Shown: piece after piece, positions 13,257 to 27,759 of the stretch | Layout of the letters: each line of letters opens with the position of its first letter | How positions within the stretch are numbered: the stretch's first letter is position 1 | NCBI GenBank assembly: GCA_036785705.1 | Contig: JAWUZG010000032.1 | Location: 13,968,001-14,032,000, forward strand | DNA from: Acanthornis magna | Lineage: Eukaryota > Chordata > Aves > Passeriformes > Acanthizidae | DNA: 64,000 nt | Reading direction: 5' to 3' | Made by a program: the position numbers and the translations under genes | The notes under the pieces: model-generated | Databases searched by the model: none | Told to the model about the DNA's origin: nothing | What the model saw: only the letters and a program-made list of their open reading frames with translations

Positions 13257-13347
13257 ATACAGAGCCAGATTCTCAGCTGGTATAAACTGAAGCGGCTCTA
13301 CTGGTGTGAAGGAAAATATACTGATTAACACCTGCCAAAGTTCTGCT
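13257..13347. mobile_element. Decayed palindromic element, MITE-like
   Basis: The left arm (agccagattctcagctggta and onward) is mirrored imperfectly by the right arm (ctgattaacacctgccaaag...ttctgctc), giving a ~90-bp interrupted palindrome. I recall closely similar palindromes (cagattctcagctggtgtaa and its complement) as dispersed repeats in turtle, crocodile and bird genomes, consistent with an ancient non-autonomous DNA transposon. The arms are degraded, no target duplication is evident, and family assignment is from memory. Confidence 0.4.
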
Positions 13348-16300
13348 CTACATATTATGTTTGCAGAGTCAATGGCATAAATCATGGAAAATGTACTTAG
13401 TTTTTCCATTTTGAGATATTCTTCCTCCAGTACACCCTGGGAAAACATTGTAGCCTTTAATAAAATGCTAAAGATTCAATTAAAAAAAATGTAGGGCCAA
13501 AGAGCTTACAGAAAACTCAAAAAATACTCTAGCACAATTCATCACAATTACCTCCGCAGCCACAGAGACAATGGGATGAATAGTTCCTCGTCTAGAATTT
13601 TTCCCTCCTGTCTAGCAGTAATATGCCAGAACTGGATGTGTGAAAGGAGGGATGCACACACATGCTACAGTCCTTCTCGTTATGCACTGCTGTCATTCTC
13701 TCTGGTATACAGGGCTCAGGCCACTGGAATTCCTATTAGTTCAGTCTATCCAAATGGCCAAATGATTCATCCATAGAAAAGGAAAACATTTAAACTTTGC
13801 CTGTCTTCTAGAGAACATTATTTATAAAAGGTGTTGCACATAGGAAAAAAACCATATATGTTGCTAGCTTTTTTAATTCATCTGTCTTTCAGAATAACAG
13901 TGCAGAAACTACATATATTCACCTTTAAACAGGTAATGCTGAAAACTGACATTGTTTTTAGTCTCATATTGAAGTTCGTATCTTCCAAATCTGCTGCTCA
14001 TGTAGCATTTTGTAGTATGGATGCAGCTTTACAAAAAGGAATGCTACTTGCTGGTATATTATTAATGCTTTGATTCAAATTTTTTTTAAAAGTAGACAAT
14101 ACAAATAGCTGCAACATTCACAGTGAGTAAACAAGAATTCCCACACTGCCAGAGAAGATAGTGATATGTGCAAGGTGATAGCACAGCTAGTTTACTTTGA
14201 ACTTCAGATTAAATGAGCTTTTTTCCTTTTCATAAATATCTGAGAAGGAAAAATGAGAAGGAAGAGGGAAAGACAAGGCCAGGTAAGGGAAATTTTGAGA
14301 AAGACTGAGCAGTCTTTCCAGTCACTCCTGCAAGCCTGGGATAAGGGAAGAAGGGAGGGAAGACAGAAAGGGATTATGCTCATGTTGCTATAATCTGTCC
14401 ATGAGCAGAGAAAACCCTTCCAACACTGTGTTGAAATTATACACTCCCAGGGTTTCCAGTTCCTACACTCATATCTCTGTCATCCTAATTTAAGGAAAAC
14501 AAACCCAAAAAAACTGTTAGTGACATGAAGTCTCGTTGCTTGAGATTAATCCTCCCTCCATGCTCCAGTTGCTCAGGCTGTAGCTGGAGAAGGTTTAGTA
14601 GCCTTCGAGAAAATCCTGACTGTGCCAGATGCAAAACCAATCCTAGGGGAGGGCCAGGAATTCAGAAGTGACTGAAGTCTGCTGATGTGCCTGGTTCATG
14701 CAGCGCCTCACATTCAAACTGATTATTTGCCTCATTCCCACTGTTATGAGCAGGACTCAGACATCTTGGTGAATTCATCCATGCCAGCAAGGCTGTCCGT
14801 GATTATCTGGGCCTTGCACACTGAACTTTTGTTGTCCAGGGCAGGATCATGCCCCAAGGCACAGCCAGGACTGGTAAACTGCGTCAGCTACTGGGAGACT
14901 TTTTGCTGTTGTCACCAAGTCCCCAAACACTTCTCTTTGTGCTCAAACTCTTGTACAGGGTGCACAAAAGCACAGGTCCCCATCCTCCCCCAAGGATGGC
15001 CCATGCCTCAGAGATGCCCTCTCAATGCCCTGTGAAGGGATATCCACCCTAAGCTCCTCCTGGGCACTGTTAGAGCACTTTTACAGCAACTAAATCCTCA
15101 GTCCAAGACCTGGTAGGGAGTTTGGACCTCCGCAGTGGTTTAGTTTCAGAGATACACACAGCTGTTTGAGGGTCACTGCTCCAGCTCTTTCACATCCAAC
15201 TCTATTTTTTTTTTTCTTCCTTGCTGTCCAGGAGATATTACATTTGTCAGCCCTGTCAGCACCAAGGTTTTATTTTCCCATTTTGTTCTTCCCCTTTGTT
15301 ACCCGTTCATCTGTTTTCCTCCTGCCATTTCTCTGCCCTTGTGAACTCAGGAGCCTGGAACTAACACTTATGTCAAAAGTGGTGGTGAAGCCATCAGCTG
15401 AAAGCAGATTTTTTTCCAAGCGTTGGACATGTGTCAGCAAACATTACAGGGGAGTACTTGGTACCATAACAGGTTGTGTAGGAAAACACAGCTGTGTCTC
15501 TCATCTCTCCACAGTCTTCCTCGGATTTGATAAATGGGGACTGTCCTTCACCTAAAGCCTACAAAATGGGCAAACAGAGATCTTTATCAAATCAAAGTGA
15601 GGGTGTTAGGGAGTAGGCCATACAACTAAGGGGACTACAGGCTAAAAAAACACCCTGCTCTGGCTAGCTTAAAGGACAGAAATTATTGCGGCATGCTATT
15701 ACTATCAAATCTACAAGACATAACCTCATTTATTACTCATCATGTTGCCAGTTACCAGAAAATTAATGGAAATAGTGAACAAAATTAGATTTCAAAAGAG
15801 AAGCCCTGAAAACAGGTGTGTGATATACCCCTCTGGGTATGTGCTGATGGCTTGTAGGATCAGTTCTGGCCCAAAGCCTTATATGTGAGAAACCCCAGTG
15901 ATGAAAGGTCATCAGAATATACAAACCTTTTAACACATCTGTTGATCTATATCAGTCTCCCATGAGCCTTTCGTTTACTTGCCTTTTTTAATAAGAGATA
16001 CAAGGTCCAAAACAATAAGCCACACACGTTATAATACCCAGGAGAATAACAACGACCCCATCTCATGCCCAGGAGCAGCCCTGGGTTTTACCTGTAAGGT
16101 ATGTAACTAAGTATAGTTTATTTAACCTCAATGACCTTTCATGAAGGTGCTCTGTGTTCTGCTGCAGCAAAGGAAAAGCAAACATTGTTACTTTATTAAA
16201 ACCATTTGTCTTAGGGCATAAATGACCAATACCCTCCAGGCATCACTTCTTGCACACACACTCTGAGTTTGCACTTGCACAGTGAGTGTTTTGATTTAGA

Positions 16301-17585
16301 AAAGATATTTCCAGAGTCCAGAGCCACAATGGTAGGTCACCAGAGTACTTCACAGAGTATTCTGCTCCCCATTTATAGATATGTTGCAAAGCGCGTAGAG
16401 ACCAGTGTGTGACTTTCCACCCCCTTCACTGGGCTTCAGACCAGGACAACTACACCTTTGTCTGTTTGACTTCCCAGTGAATCTGGCACTAGCCCTACAC
16501 AAATGTGGAAATTGCCCGATAAAGGCTGACTGGAAATTGCATGATCTTGGCTTAGAGCAGCTGTCTTTGCCATGCCGATATTCAGCTTGTTCTGTATGCT
16601 TAGTTTAATGGGGGAGCTTGCTGTTGATAATGCTTTTACTGAGAGATGTTTGCTGTCGTAATTTTCAAGAACTGGGCTCCTGAACTATGAAATGTTGGCA
16701 CAGAGGAGCTCGTGTAGGGATTCTTGCTCCTCAAGAGTGCAGCCAGACTTGGGACTGTGTGGAGACAGCAATGGGGGTGGAAGGTGGCAGGAAAGAAAGG
16801 AGAGATGTCAGGGAGGAACAGAGCATCTCTGACCATATTAATTCCTCTTCTCACGGCTTTCTGGACAGCTTTTCTGTAACTGGACTTCCGTCATAGCAGC
16901 AAGTTCCACCCAGTTGCACTGCTCTCTGTATCCCAGTGCCAGGGAAGTGCTAGCATTAGTAGATGACATACTTGTTTTGCATTGTGTGTGCCATAAATAA
17001 CACAAAGATGTTACCACATTCGGGAACTGATTTTGTCCAGTTGCTGTTGCTGTTGTATGAGGCAAAAATTTAAAGTAACAGTGAAAAATGCCGAGGAAGC
17101 ATGTGACCTTTTCACCCAGGTGCTGTGCCTAAGTGCTACCTGCTCCTGTTTTCCTGAGCCTGGAAGCAGCAAGCTTCACCTGGATTTCTGGCTTTTGTGC
17201 CAGATTATATCTGTAGCACTGCTGCAGGTGTACAGGCTGTGCTCAGCGTTGGAAAGTGTCACTCACCCTGGGTGAAAGTTTGAGCACTTCAGCAGCCAAC
17301 TTCTGGGGCAGCACTGGCATCTTGGTGCTTGTGCATCTGAGCAGCACACTGCTGTTAACTTTTATGTGTCTTCCACTGAATTTTCTTAGTTCATATGTCT
17401 GATGCAGACTGTATTTCCAAGCAGGTCATTAATTCATTTCTTCCTTGGCCCAATGAGATGGATATACAATGCTGTTTCAGTATCTGTATTTCCCAGACTG
17501 CTTTGCCTTTCAGCTCTATGGTGAGCTCTCCAGCCAAGGTAGCACTTGGCTCCCCATGAACAGTCCTTCAGCCAGCAGGCTGAGC

Positions 17586-17615
17586 TGTCCTCGATGGGAG
17601 TGTCCTCAATGAGAG
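17586..17615 (+). repeat. 15-bp imperfect tandem duplication
   Basis: tgtcctcgatgggag is followed directly by tgtcctcaatgagag, two copies with two mismatches. It is short and probably a slippage product. Confidence 0.65.
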
Positions 17616-18228
17616 TGAGAAAAGCCTTCTTTTTATACCTGTGTTCTCAAACTTTCCTTGTCAGACACAACAGAAAATGCAGCTCTGATTTTTTTTTTCA
17701 AAGTCTTAAATGACAAAATAAATTCTAGGAAAAGTTATATTTCAAAGGCTCAGAAGGATTGACAAAACTGCTGTCTCCCACCTTTTCTTTGCCTCCAGAA
17801 AAGTGAGACCTGAATTTTTACCTTGGATGCCAGAATCAGTTTTTTTCTGCATAAATCCTTTGACTGAGTGAAATATGCAAAATCAGACAGTTTTCTGCAC
17901 GGGAAATAAGTGAATCATTGCTGCTTTTATTGCTCATTCTGTTTATTAAAACTGCTGGGCCAAGATTTATTTTTAATGAACTCTGATCAGTCACAGCCAG
18001 TGATTTCACAATTCGTGTTAGTACTGTAGGCATTTGTTGCACTGAAAACAACACATTTGCTTATTTTCTGGAAGATTTTTTTCATCTGAGTTGAAATTGG
18101 TCACACAAACTTCTCTGGGATTTTTCAGGCTAAGTGTATTTGTTCCCATGGATAGAAGCCATATGTCAGAACCCTTTATTGTCACCAAAGAAAAAGAAAT
18201 CTTGCCTTTATTCTGCGAAGTCCTTTCC

Positions 18229-18240
18229 TTTTTTTTTTTT

Positions 18241-18272
<32 letters not shown>

Positions 18273-18280
18273 TTTTTTTT
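18229..18280. repeat. Interrupted poly-T tract (TnC)
   Basis: T runs of 13, 9, 10 and 17 are separated by single C residues. No retroposon body is recognisable next to it. Length is likely polymorphic. Confidence 0.9.
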
Positions 18281-21200
18281 ACTGTGCCTTGATTTCCTGC
18301 CTAACTAAACCATAATTTATCCTTGTGTTTTCTCTACTATGAATGTGTATAAGGGAAAACACATACTTTACAGCAGATGGGAAAAGATAACATATAAATC
18401 AAATTGTATTGCCAAAACAGGGACAGTCATAATTAAAGTTGCATTCAATGTGTTCAGTCCTTAACCAAAAAAAGCTAAGATTCTGCAAAAGTTTGTCAGT
18501 GAAGCTGGACATTTCGGACCGTCTTTTAGTATGGTAAGCTGTTGCAAAGCAATGCAGAAGTGCTGCACAGCAGGGCTGGGCTGACACGAGTCCAGTGCCT
18601 AGCCAGCAGCACTGCAGCCAATTCCTTTGCTTCCTGCCTGTGTCCCTGGGATCCAGGAGAATGAGCCCACTCACTCTGAAGGGGTGTTTACTTTGATTTT
18701 TTGAAACAATTTTAAAGCAGCTGCTGGAAAATGATTAAACAAAGTATTTCAAAAATGGCTTCAGATGAGGCGAGGGTCACACTGTGTGGTGCTGGAACCA
18801 GATGCCTGTTTGGGACCTGGCTGCAGGTGCTGGTGAAAGTCCCCAGCTGAGGATGGGTGACCAGCTGCAGGGCTTCACTCATAGCTCAGGTAGCCCCATC
18901 TCAGGACCCTCATCCTCTCTCAGACAGCCTATCAAAGGGACATCAGTTTTTAAAGAAACAAACTGTACTGAAACTCTGCAAAAAACACTGCTTTAAGAGG
19001 ATGTTCTCGCCAAACCTCCCTTATTTCTTTTCTGTTGCCTCCTCCTAGTACAGTGCAGCCTCATCTTTCATGGCAGCTGGATCATTCAATGAAGCAACTG
19101 CTGTATTTAGTCATTCTCCACACCTTTTTCCCTTGTTTTCTGTCTCAGTGTCTGTGCCAAGGCTGCCTTCACATTTGACAGCAGTGGTATCCAGTGGTGT
19201 AACAAAGGGGGATAGGATCGTCACATGGATATTTCATCTCTTTGTCTACTCAGAGGTTGAATTGTAGCCAAGATACAAATTTGGTGGATTTTAGAATTTT
19301 GAACTCCTCTACTCCCACTGTAGAGTCAAATACCTGCTTGCATCCCCACAGATTTCAGCATTAATTATGTTTTCTGAGATAAATGGGTATCCACTAGTAA
19401 TTTGAGTAAACTCTCAGAGAATGCAGTCTCAGCCTCTCTGTGAGGAGCCTGGCTTTGTTTAGGCCTCAAGCAGTGCATTGTCCCCTCTGAATCTGGGAAG
19501 ACGGGCTGGAGTTTCCAGCTTGCCTCTGAACTATGGTCAAGGTACAGATGCCTTGTTAGTGGGATGGGCCATATTCCGCCTTCAACCTCTGGCCATCACC
19601 ACCCTGACATGCACAGAAACTTGGGCTCCCCAGGCAAAACTCGAGTATCTGGCATTTCTAGCTTGTCACTTGGGCTTTGTATAGTTTACATTTATCTGGG
19701 ACTACCAAAACAGTCGGCTCTGCAACATGACTTTGAAAAGAAATAAAACTTGCAAAAATAGTAAAATACTTAAAATCCCATGTAACACAAATATTTGCAC
19801 AGCAGAAACTTATTAAATAGATAGACCCATCTATCTAAAACACTAATATTTGCTTTTACATAGTAGTACTCTAGCACTTTAGAGATTTGGAAGAAAAAAA
19901 CATGTTGGCAGCAAAATGCATGGCCTTGCTTGTACTACAGAGAATAATGCCTCTATTTTCAGACACCAAATCAGAGACACTCCTCTGTTTTGCTTTTTAA
20001 CATCAGTGCATAAGAAGTTCACTTGATATGGGAATACTCAGACCTGACTAAAGTTCTGATTCATTCTTACCCTTCTTTCACAAAATGTAATTAACAGAAA
20101 CAGAGTTTTTCAGCCTTTCTTTTCTAAAACATTTCATGTTTCCTCTCAAGGAAAGCTCAACATTTTTCTCTCTTTAGATTTCTTTCAGAGAAAGGCCTAC
20201 TTTTTAAAATATTAAAATAAACAATATAAATTTCATCCTGAGAAGTTGCTGTGGGTGCCAGATCTACAGCTGTAGCCACAGTGTGACCAAATGTCCAGGG
20301 ATGAAAAAGAGGACAACTGCTTTGCTTAGTGCGATTGCAGGACTGACACTACACGAGTGCTCCAACAAAGCGATGCATGAGCAGAGTAAAAACCACTGCC
20401 ATTTTAGGCACTCCTCCCAGAATAGCCTGGTAAAGTCTAATGGCATAGAGTGGCTGAGAAGCAGTAACGCAAACTGAACCGTTCCTGACGCACTTGCAGA
20501 TCATCACTGCCGAGTTAAGGGATAGCCCTCCTAAACCTCTTCTCACGTGGGTAAATCCCTCATCCCTTGGCTAATCCCATTAACTTCCTCAAAGATCTAA
20601 TTTTCCAGGCAGTCAAAGAGCCCAGAATGTTTATACCTATGGCCATTTTTCAAGCTGGGAAATGGAGAACAATTATATGTGTTTTTAGGTAATGCAGGTC
20701 ATCAGGTAGAGAGCAGCCTTGGTATTGGAAAACTGGACTATGCCAGTTCTCTCAAAGCTAATGGTGGCTGTGTTTGACCTGAATTAAGCCCTGTTTGGCA
20801 AATGCTGTGTCTGACTCAATGAGAGAAAGGTCAGAAATGAGGAAACACCTTGTGCTGTGAGAACTTCATCAGTTTTTTATTGCAGAGTTCATAGTTCTCT
20901 ATTGTCTGATAGATGTAACTTTTGGCCAAGTCAGAAACCCCAGTTCTCACCCGTATGCTCAGCTTTATTTAGAAAACAGAAGAAGTTCTCATAAACTTTT
21001 CAACAAAACCCAACTAAGTTTTAAATATATAACAAACCAGCTGAGTTTTGGATGGTTTGGAAAGTAACAACCTCAAATCTGGAAGCATTTTATATGAAAC
21101 ATGCAGATCTGTTTTAAAACAAACATTGCAATAAATTCAACACTGAAGTAGTTGGGCAACTTAATAGACCTAACTTCCTCAACTATTAAATGAACTACTT

Positions 21201-24200
21201 ACATGGGACAATCTGAGACTGAAAACAAAACAAAAAGGCCAAAATTGCTTTCTCCTTTTCCCACTTTCTCAAAGCATTGCTTGTGAGTTTTACAGAAATC
21301 CATAGGAACGTGCACAACTGTTACAATGCTCCCCACTGCCTTTTTGTCTTCACTTCTTCAAATTGATTTGCTGCTTTATTATTTGTCTCTTAATATCACA
21401 AGGACATTAATTAAGGCTCTAGGCTTCCCTGCTCGCCAGGTTTAACAAGCAAACATAGAGACTAGAAGCTCATTAGCTCAAAGTGGCACATCTTACTACT
21501 CAGAGCCAAGTTTCAGGCTGATCCGTTTGAAAACGCTAGCATAAAAAGTGCAGTTTTGCAGTGGAAATCTGAACACTTGGTCTTTTTTCTATATACTGCA
21601 ATGATAATTTAGTGTCCTGTTCTTTCTCAGCTTCTGTCTTAACTCTTAATTTTAAAATTATCAGAGAAGTTCCATATTACTTCAAGGCAATAAACATAAT
21701 TTATTTGTGGTTTAATCCCAGAAACCTCATTCAGTTAGAACTCCCACTGTTCCCTGGGAGATTTTGCCAAGCAAGGATTTAGGACAAAGTGTGAGAATCT
21801 TCTTGAGGCACAGGGCTGAGCAGTCTTCACAGGGTAAGTGGTCACCAACAGAGCTGGCTAAGAATGAACTTACTGAAGGGTGTCTTGTCATCAGCCACAT
21901 GCCCAGGTTTTGAAATGAAAGGAGGCTCCAAAGTAGCACTTACGATCAGAAAAGTGAGCAAAAACCACCTGGACTGGGATAATAGCCTGACACCAGGAGC
22001 CCTGAATTCCTGCTCCATGGGTTTCTGCTCCTCGCCAGACAGAGAAGACACTTCAGTGGGACTTTGTGCAAGCCAAAAACTCTGGAGATTGACAAGATTT
22101 TTCTTAACAAATTAATTATACATCTTTCATCCTAATGTAGAAAGGGCCTACAGTGTTGCTATGCACTGCAGGCAGCCTGTCTTCAGTCTGTGGTATAGTT
22201 GCCTCCTATGTAAGCAAAGAAGCAAAGAAAATTTTGAAGTGGATCAGCAACTTCTTTTGCAAAGACCTTTGCGGTGCCTTCAAGGCAGCATTTTTCCAGC
22301 ATTTCCCCCTTGGCATACCAGTGCAGTTTGGAATCCAGATCAGAGGGCTTGGGTGCCTGAAATAGTTTTAATTGCAGAAGTATACTGGCAGTGTAAAAAT
22401 GAGAACTGTGAGATAACTCAGTCTTAATAAAAAGTCACACATTTCAGAAAGGGCATAAATATTTTGACTGTAGTTGGCATCGTTTCTTTTGGAACAGAAA
22501 GGCAATATCAGTGTGCAGAACAGCAGTGACCCATCACAAGTGATTCTTTGCTGCCATAAATTAACTCTCCTTTTCCTTTCTCCACTACAAATATTATCTG
22601 GGTGATTCTAAAAAGCTCAACTGTTAATTCCACTTGACAAACAACTCTAAGAAATCCTGACAAAACTGTGGTAATGCAGCGTTATCAAGTGACACGACAG
22701 TTTAGCTGGGATGTTTCTGAATCAGTATTTAAGTGTTTTGGTCAGAAGCTGTGCAATAAATGTCCAAAAGAAGCAGTTTCAGCAGGCTATTGATTGCTTG
22801 AGCTGTGTGTGGGGTGCGTTAGCAAGACAGCAGACCCAAGAGACCTTTCTGAATAATTGTTCAACATTGATAGATAACCAGTGCTGGGAATATAAGGCAC
22901 CAGCTCATCTCTGAAATAACAGACAACAACAGCCTCAAGCTCAAAAGTATTTTACCACTCCCAAATGAATTTCTACAGTTCAGCATGCTCTCCTTGAAAC
23001 CTGCCTTGTTGCCCTTTGACAGGTCAGACACTGATGCAAAATGCGCCACAGAAGCAGGCCAGAGAAAATAACCGGAAAATGACCAGCTGCCTTTCCTTGT
23101 GCACATGTCCAGGGGCACTCAGGGTGATCCTCAAGAAATGAAAGCCCAGAGCAGCAGTCTCCTCTGCACTGGCATGGGACAGCCCTAGGCAGTTTATCTT
23201 TCCACTCCTCGGTTTGCTTGTGGAAAAGCCAGAAGGACTGGAGCTGGAGATTGGTGTCTCATCCCCCACAGAGACGTGGACAGAGGATGCTTTCAGTACA
23301 GCTGCCAATGTGCAAACAGATGATGGACAAGAAAATTCTGGGTTTTGCTTACGTTCCCTTTCAGCCACAGAGAACTGATCACGTTGTCCTCACTGCTCAC
23401 TAAGCATGGACACTTAGATCTAGACACAGAAGCAGAATATTATTCAAATTGAAAAACTCAGTGCAGGACCTTCCTAGGTCTTCATCTCTGTCCCTGTTTT
23501 TGAAACAACTCACCCTTTCTTTGTTCCTTTTCAATACTTAATTAGAGTTTTTCTTGCCCCACTTAGGCTAATTCTGTTTAAATATTTATTTAATCAAGTA
23601 TTTCTATTATTGATTTACATTGTACAATATGCCAGAGACCTGGAAGGAATACTATACAAAATTAAACCCAGTAAAATATTTTTAAGAGTGATTAAAGACC
23701 TTCTCTTTCTGCTGAACTTTAGCAATCAAATGAGTGTAATTCACTACCTTTGCACTCAGAGTGTTCAAAACAATTTGTGAATAAGTAGATTCCTGTCTCT
23801 TTACGAATATGATGATGCAGGAAACTGCATTTAATGGAAATTACTCTGTGAAAGATGGATCATAGCCCTTGAAGTTAACTTGGTAATGTTGTCGTCAGAA
23901 AGTTGCACATAGCATAATTTTGCAGCTGGGCCTGAGCTCCGTCACTAGCTGGAGACAGAGTCAAAAACAGACTTAAAGATCATCATGGTATTTAATCTAT
24001 TTCCTAGCATTTAGTATAGATATAAATTTATAGTATCTGGAAAGTCAGTCTCTGAAAAATCCTATGGCAATCACTGAATGCTCAAACTAAGTCACAATTA
24101 TATTGTCTGAATTCTTTAGTCAGTGGGCAAAACTCAGTTAGAACTGAGGAATCTGAAAATCTGGCAGATTTGAGGGAAGCTAAATGCTCATGCCTGGGTA

Positions 24201-27200
24201 CAAGTTTGGGAGCTAACTCACAAGCTGCAGTTTCAAACCAGTGAAATAATGATTAGGAGGCAGGAGTTTCTGCAGTCAGCAGCAGGAATTGCTGCACTCA
24301 CAGGGTGAGGAAAGCAAGCACCTCCTCCAAAAAGGACTGTAGGATATTTAGGTCAGTAATCATCCACTTAATCTTATAGACTAAGTAAGCAAAAAAGGAG
24401 AAAATGTTTTTCTTCTTAGTGCTGACAAAATATGTTCCTACAGAATGGTTGTCTGGGCATCATGACTGACAGACACCAGCTAATGATCAGCCACCCAATA
24501 TGAAAAGCCAAGACAACTCCATCTTCTGAAGGTCCCTGATTAACCCCAGTTTGTGTGTTGTGACAGAGCACAGAAGAACCTCCAACTGTAAGGAATATCA
24601 TCTGCCATGATCTTTGGGAAATTACTGGATGAAGATGCAAAATCTGAGCCTCTTATTGAGGGACTTTGTTTTTGTAGTGTGATCGGTTCTTCCTGAAAGC
24701 AAAATATTTTTCAAGTGCCCCAAGCTGAACACCAAACACCATTAATCAGTTCTACATTATAATGCAAACATGTAAAACAGACGTGCACAAGTGACTTACA
24801 TAGATGTGGGCATGTGCTTGCAGTCCCATACTTGGAGTGAATTTGTAATGTATTCATATGAGAGAGTTAAAATAAGACAATGATTATTTAAATGGCATGT
24901 GAACTACAAAAACACTGTCAACTAATTCTGAACAGCTACAGTACTGGCTAAAATAATTGTTTGAGGATTAGAAGGATTAGTTGTTGAGATTCAGTATAAA
25001 CAGATCACAGCAACAGTGCAGTTGCTCAGAGGGCTTTGCTTCAACACACACACTGTGACTGCAAAATGCACACAGAGCATAAGGCATGGAATATACATGA
25101 AGAGGCAATGGCAATCAAGGGCTGGATGCTGGATTTCCCTTCTAACAGATCACCAGTATTCTGAGTGAGGGATATTCACTTCTGCACATTTATTTTGTTC
25201 TTTCTCAGGCTGGTATGGCAGCCCTAGAAGACAGCATGTCAGTGAACCTGTGCCAGAGATATATTCAGCCATACCTACTCCACTTAATCCTCATTATCTG
25301 CATGGCTTCAGGCTGGACAGTGAGCAGGAGGCAGCCGTGTCCAGCTGCAGAGAGCAACGCTCAGCTCATCTCACGTAAACAATGAGCAGGGATTGCCTCG
25401 GAGGTGACCTAAGACCTCTCTGGATCTACTCTCATACATGTGCTTTTTTGAAACAAAGCTAAATCCTTGGAGACTAAGTGTCTGTGCACAGAAAGGGTCT
25501 CTTTCTTGTTTGATCTTACAAGATGTTACTGTTAACAAATGCAAACAACCCACACCCCATATTTAGTGTATTTTTTGTTAGCTTTAGCCTGTCTGAAATG
25601 CCTGCAGCCCAGTTGTTTTTGGCATAGACCTGTGGTGCAACATTGCATGGGTGAAGGGGCTGAGTCCAATTGGTCTCATAGCAGTAAATTTCCTCCATGA
25701 AGAGCATGTACAACAAAGTACAGAGGATTGCAGCTACTCACATGCAAACTTACTGAGCTCTGAGGGGCATCTATTTCCAATGAAATACCAATGCTTGTGC
25801 TCTAAGTAGGCAGAAAGTAATTCCATTCCTTTTTAGTACTTTGTTATAATCATAGAGAGGCTTTTTGGTTTTGGATTTGCTTTCAAAAGCCATTTGGTCT
25901 CCACTGTTTGCGCCTGTCCAGTTAGATTATCTTTTATTGCGTAAGGGTACATAAAAATTTGAAAAACAAATGGAAATTCAGCTATTAGCACAGTTAGAAA
26001 AAAGAAAGCAACACAAACCCTGGACGTGTTAAGCATCTCTTTCATCAGTCCACCCTCTTGTGTTGGACTATGACCAATGAAATAACGTAGAACATCAATC
26101 TTTTTCAAAAAACAATGTAATTCTTGCAATGTCTAGATTGCTTCTGGGATTTGAGACTGTTTACTACAGTTTCTGAATTGTTAAGACAATGTTTATGTAA
26201 ATGAAAATATTTATCTAGGTTACTGCTGTTAAGTACCCACTGAGAAACATTTTACATTTATAGATGACCTTAAGCAACAATAGCAGAAGAAATTACTAGC
26301 AGGCAACATTTAGGATAGGCATGAAACCCTACATAAATCTAAAAAAACAATAGTCCAGATTCTGCTGTGGGGGACCACCTGGCCCTCTTAGTCACACAGC
26401 TTTAATTCCCATTAGAAACATAGAATTTTTTCTTTGGATTGCAATGCTCAACCACAGAAATTAAACTACAGCCGCTTTTCTGACAAGCAGCAATGCTATT
26501 TCATGGCATCAGTGACAAGTTTTATAGAAAATTACTGTCCATCCTTTTAGGCAGAGCTGAGGAACTTCTTTAACATTCCAGTATCTCAGAATTATTCAAT
26601 AACAGCACAAAAATAAATTAATATCAACTTACCTTCTGTGGACTGCTACAATATTGTAGGGCTGGATGTCATATGAAATAAAGTAATGACTATATTTATA
26701 CCAAAGAATGCAGTTTCGTTAACCTTCTAAAAGGATTTGCCTGGATGAAAAGAATAAAGACAGTTAATCTAAGCATTTCAAGTGGGCTAGTAAAACTTTT
26801 TTACAACAGCGAGCAGACAGTAATGATGAGAATTAAAGCAGTCCTCATTAAATTTAATTTGTTTCACTTCCAACTGAGCTTTCAACTGATGATAAATAAG
26901 TACATGTTTCCCATTTGCAAAACTTAAAGAGAAAGACAGTGTTTGAGGTCAAGTTCTAGGCAGACAGTGCTTTAGATCAGCTTCTTAGATGCATGCTTTC
27001 TGGCTGAAACAATGAAAAGACAGGGAGAGAAATTATGCATGCAGGTTTGTTTATCTGACAGACATACAATTGCCACAAGTCTTCTTGGGAAATAGTGATG
27101 TTGTTTTTATTGTTCTCCTGTCAAGAATAAATTTTGGTTTCAGGATGGTGATCAGAGAGCTCAAAGTAGCTCATGCACAACAAAGAGAAGGTATGGAAGC

Positions 27201-27759
27201 AGCACCATGTCCATCCTTCCAGCACAGAACTGCTCTCCCCAGACCACTGTGCAGACCACTCCTTTCCTCAAGTACCAGCTGGAGACCCAAATGTGCATGT
27301 GTGTGCCCGCAGGAGTGGCCCATGCAGACTTTGTCCCCTCCACTTCATATGTCGCTGCCACCACTGCCACCACAACTGCTTGTGCAGCACCCAGATGGGC
27401 CAGGTGGGAAACCAATCAGGATAAACCAGCCAAAAAAAAAGAGTGTATTATTTCTCAGGCAGTCTGTTCCTCAGCCCACAGTAGACAAGTCCCAAAACAT
27501 GCTGCTGGCACTGTGGGCTGATGGAAGAGAGGAGGAGAGGTGGCAGAAGGTGATGGCAGCTGCCTAGGTGGCAGTGCCCAGCATCAGGAGCCTTTTCAGC
27601 CCAATATCATTCTGTTTTCATCTCAGTGCTTCTATTTATAATCTCTCCTGCCACCACACACTTCCAAGCTTGGCATGACACCAGAGATGTCTTTGTTGCC
27701 CATATGCATTTGCAGAAAGTCATCACACTCACACCTGTAATTTTCATGTGGCTCTTCAA

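Larger units (their letters stand above)
10663..27759. other. Unique non-coding DNA, no gene seen
   Basis: This is a long AT-rich stretch without recognisable exons, RNA genes or large transposons. The longest frame (about 165 residues at 27070-27567) is low-complexity-like, rich in Pro, Cys and His, and overlaps three other open frames of the same region on both strands, which argues for random openness in a stop-poor patch. A polypyrimidine tract, a GATA/TAAT-rich patch, a decayed palindromic element, a 15-bp duplication and a T-tract are listed separately. A perfect 8-bp-arm hairpin (TAGATAGA/TCTATCTA) at 19818-19837 is probably chance. Confidence 0.6.

Noticed and set aside
27070..27567. 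165-residue plus-strand frame
   Set aside because: Overlaps two other plus frames and one minus frame over the same bases; composition is Pro/Cys-rich and no homologue is recognised.
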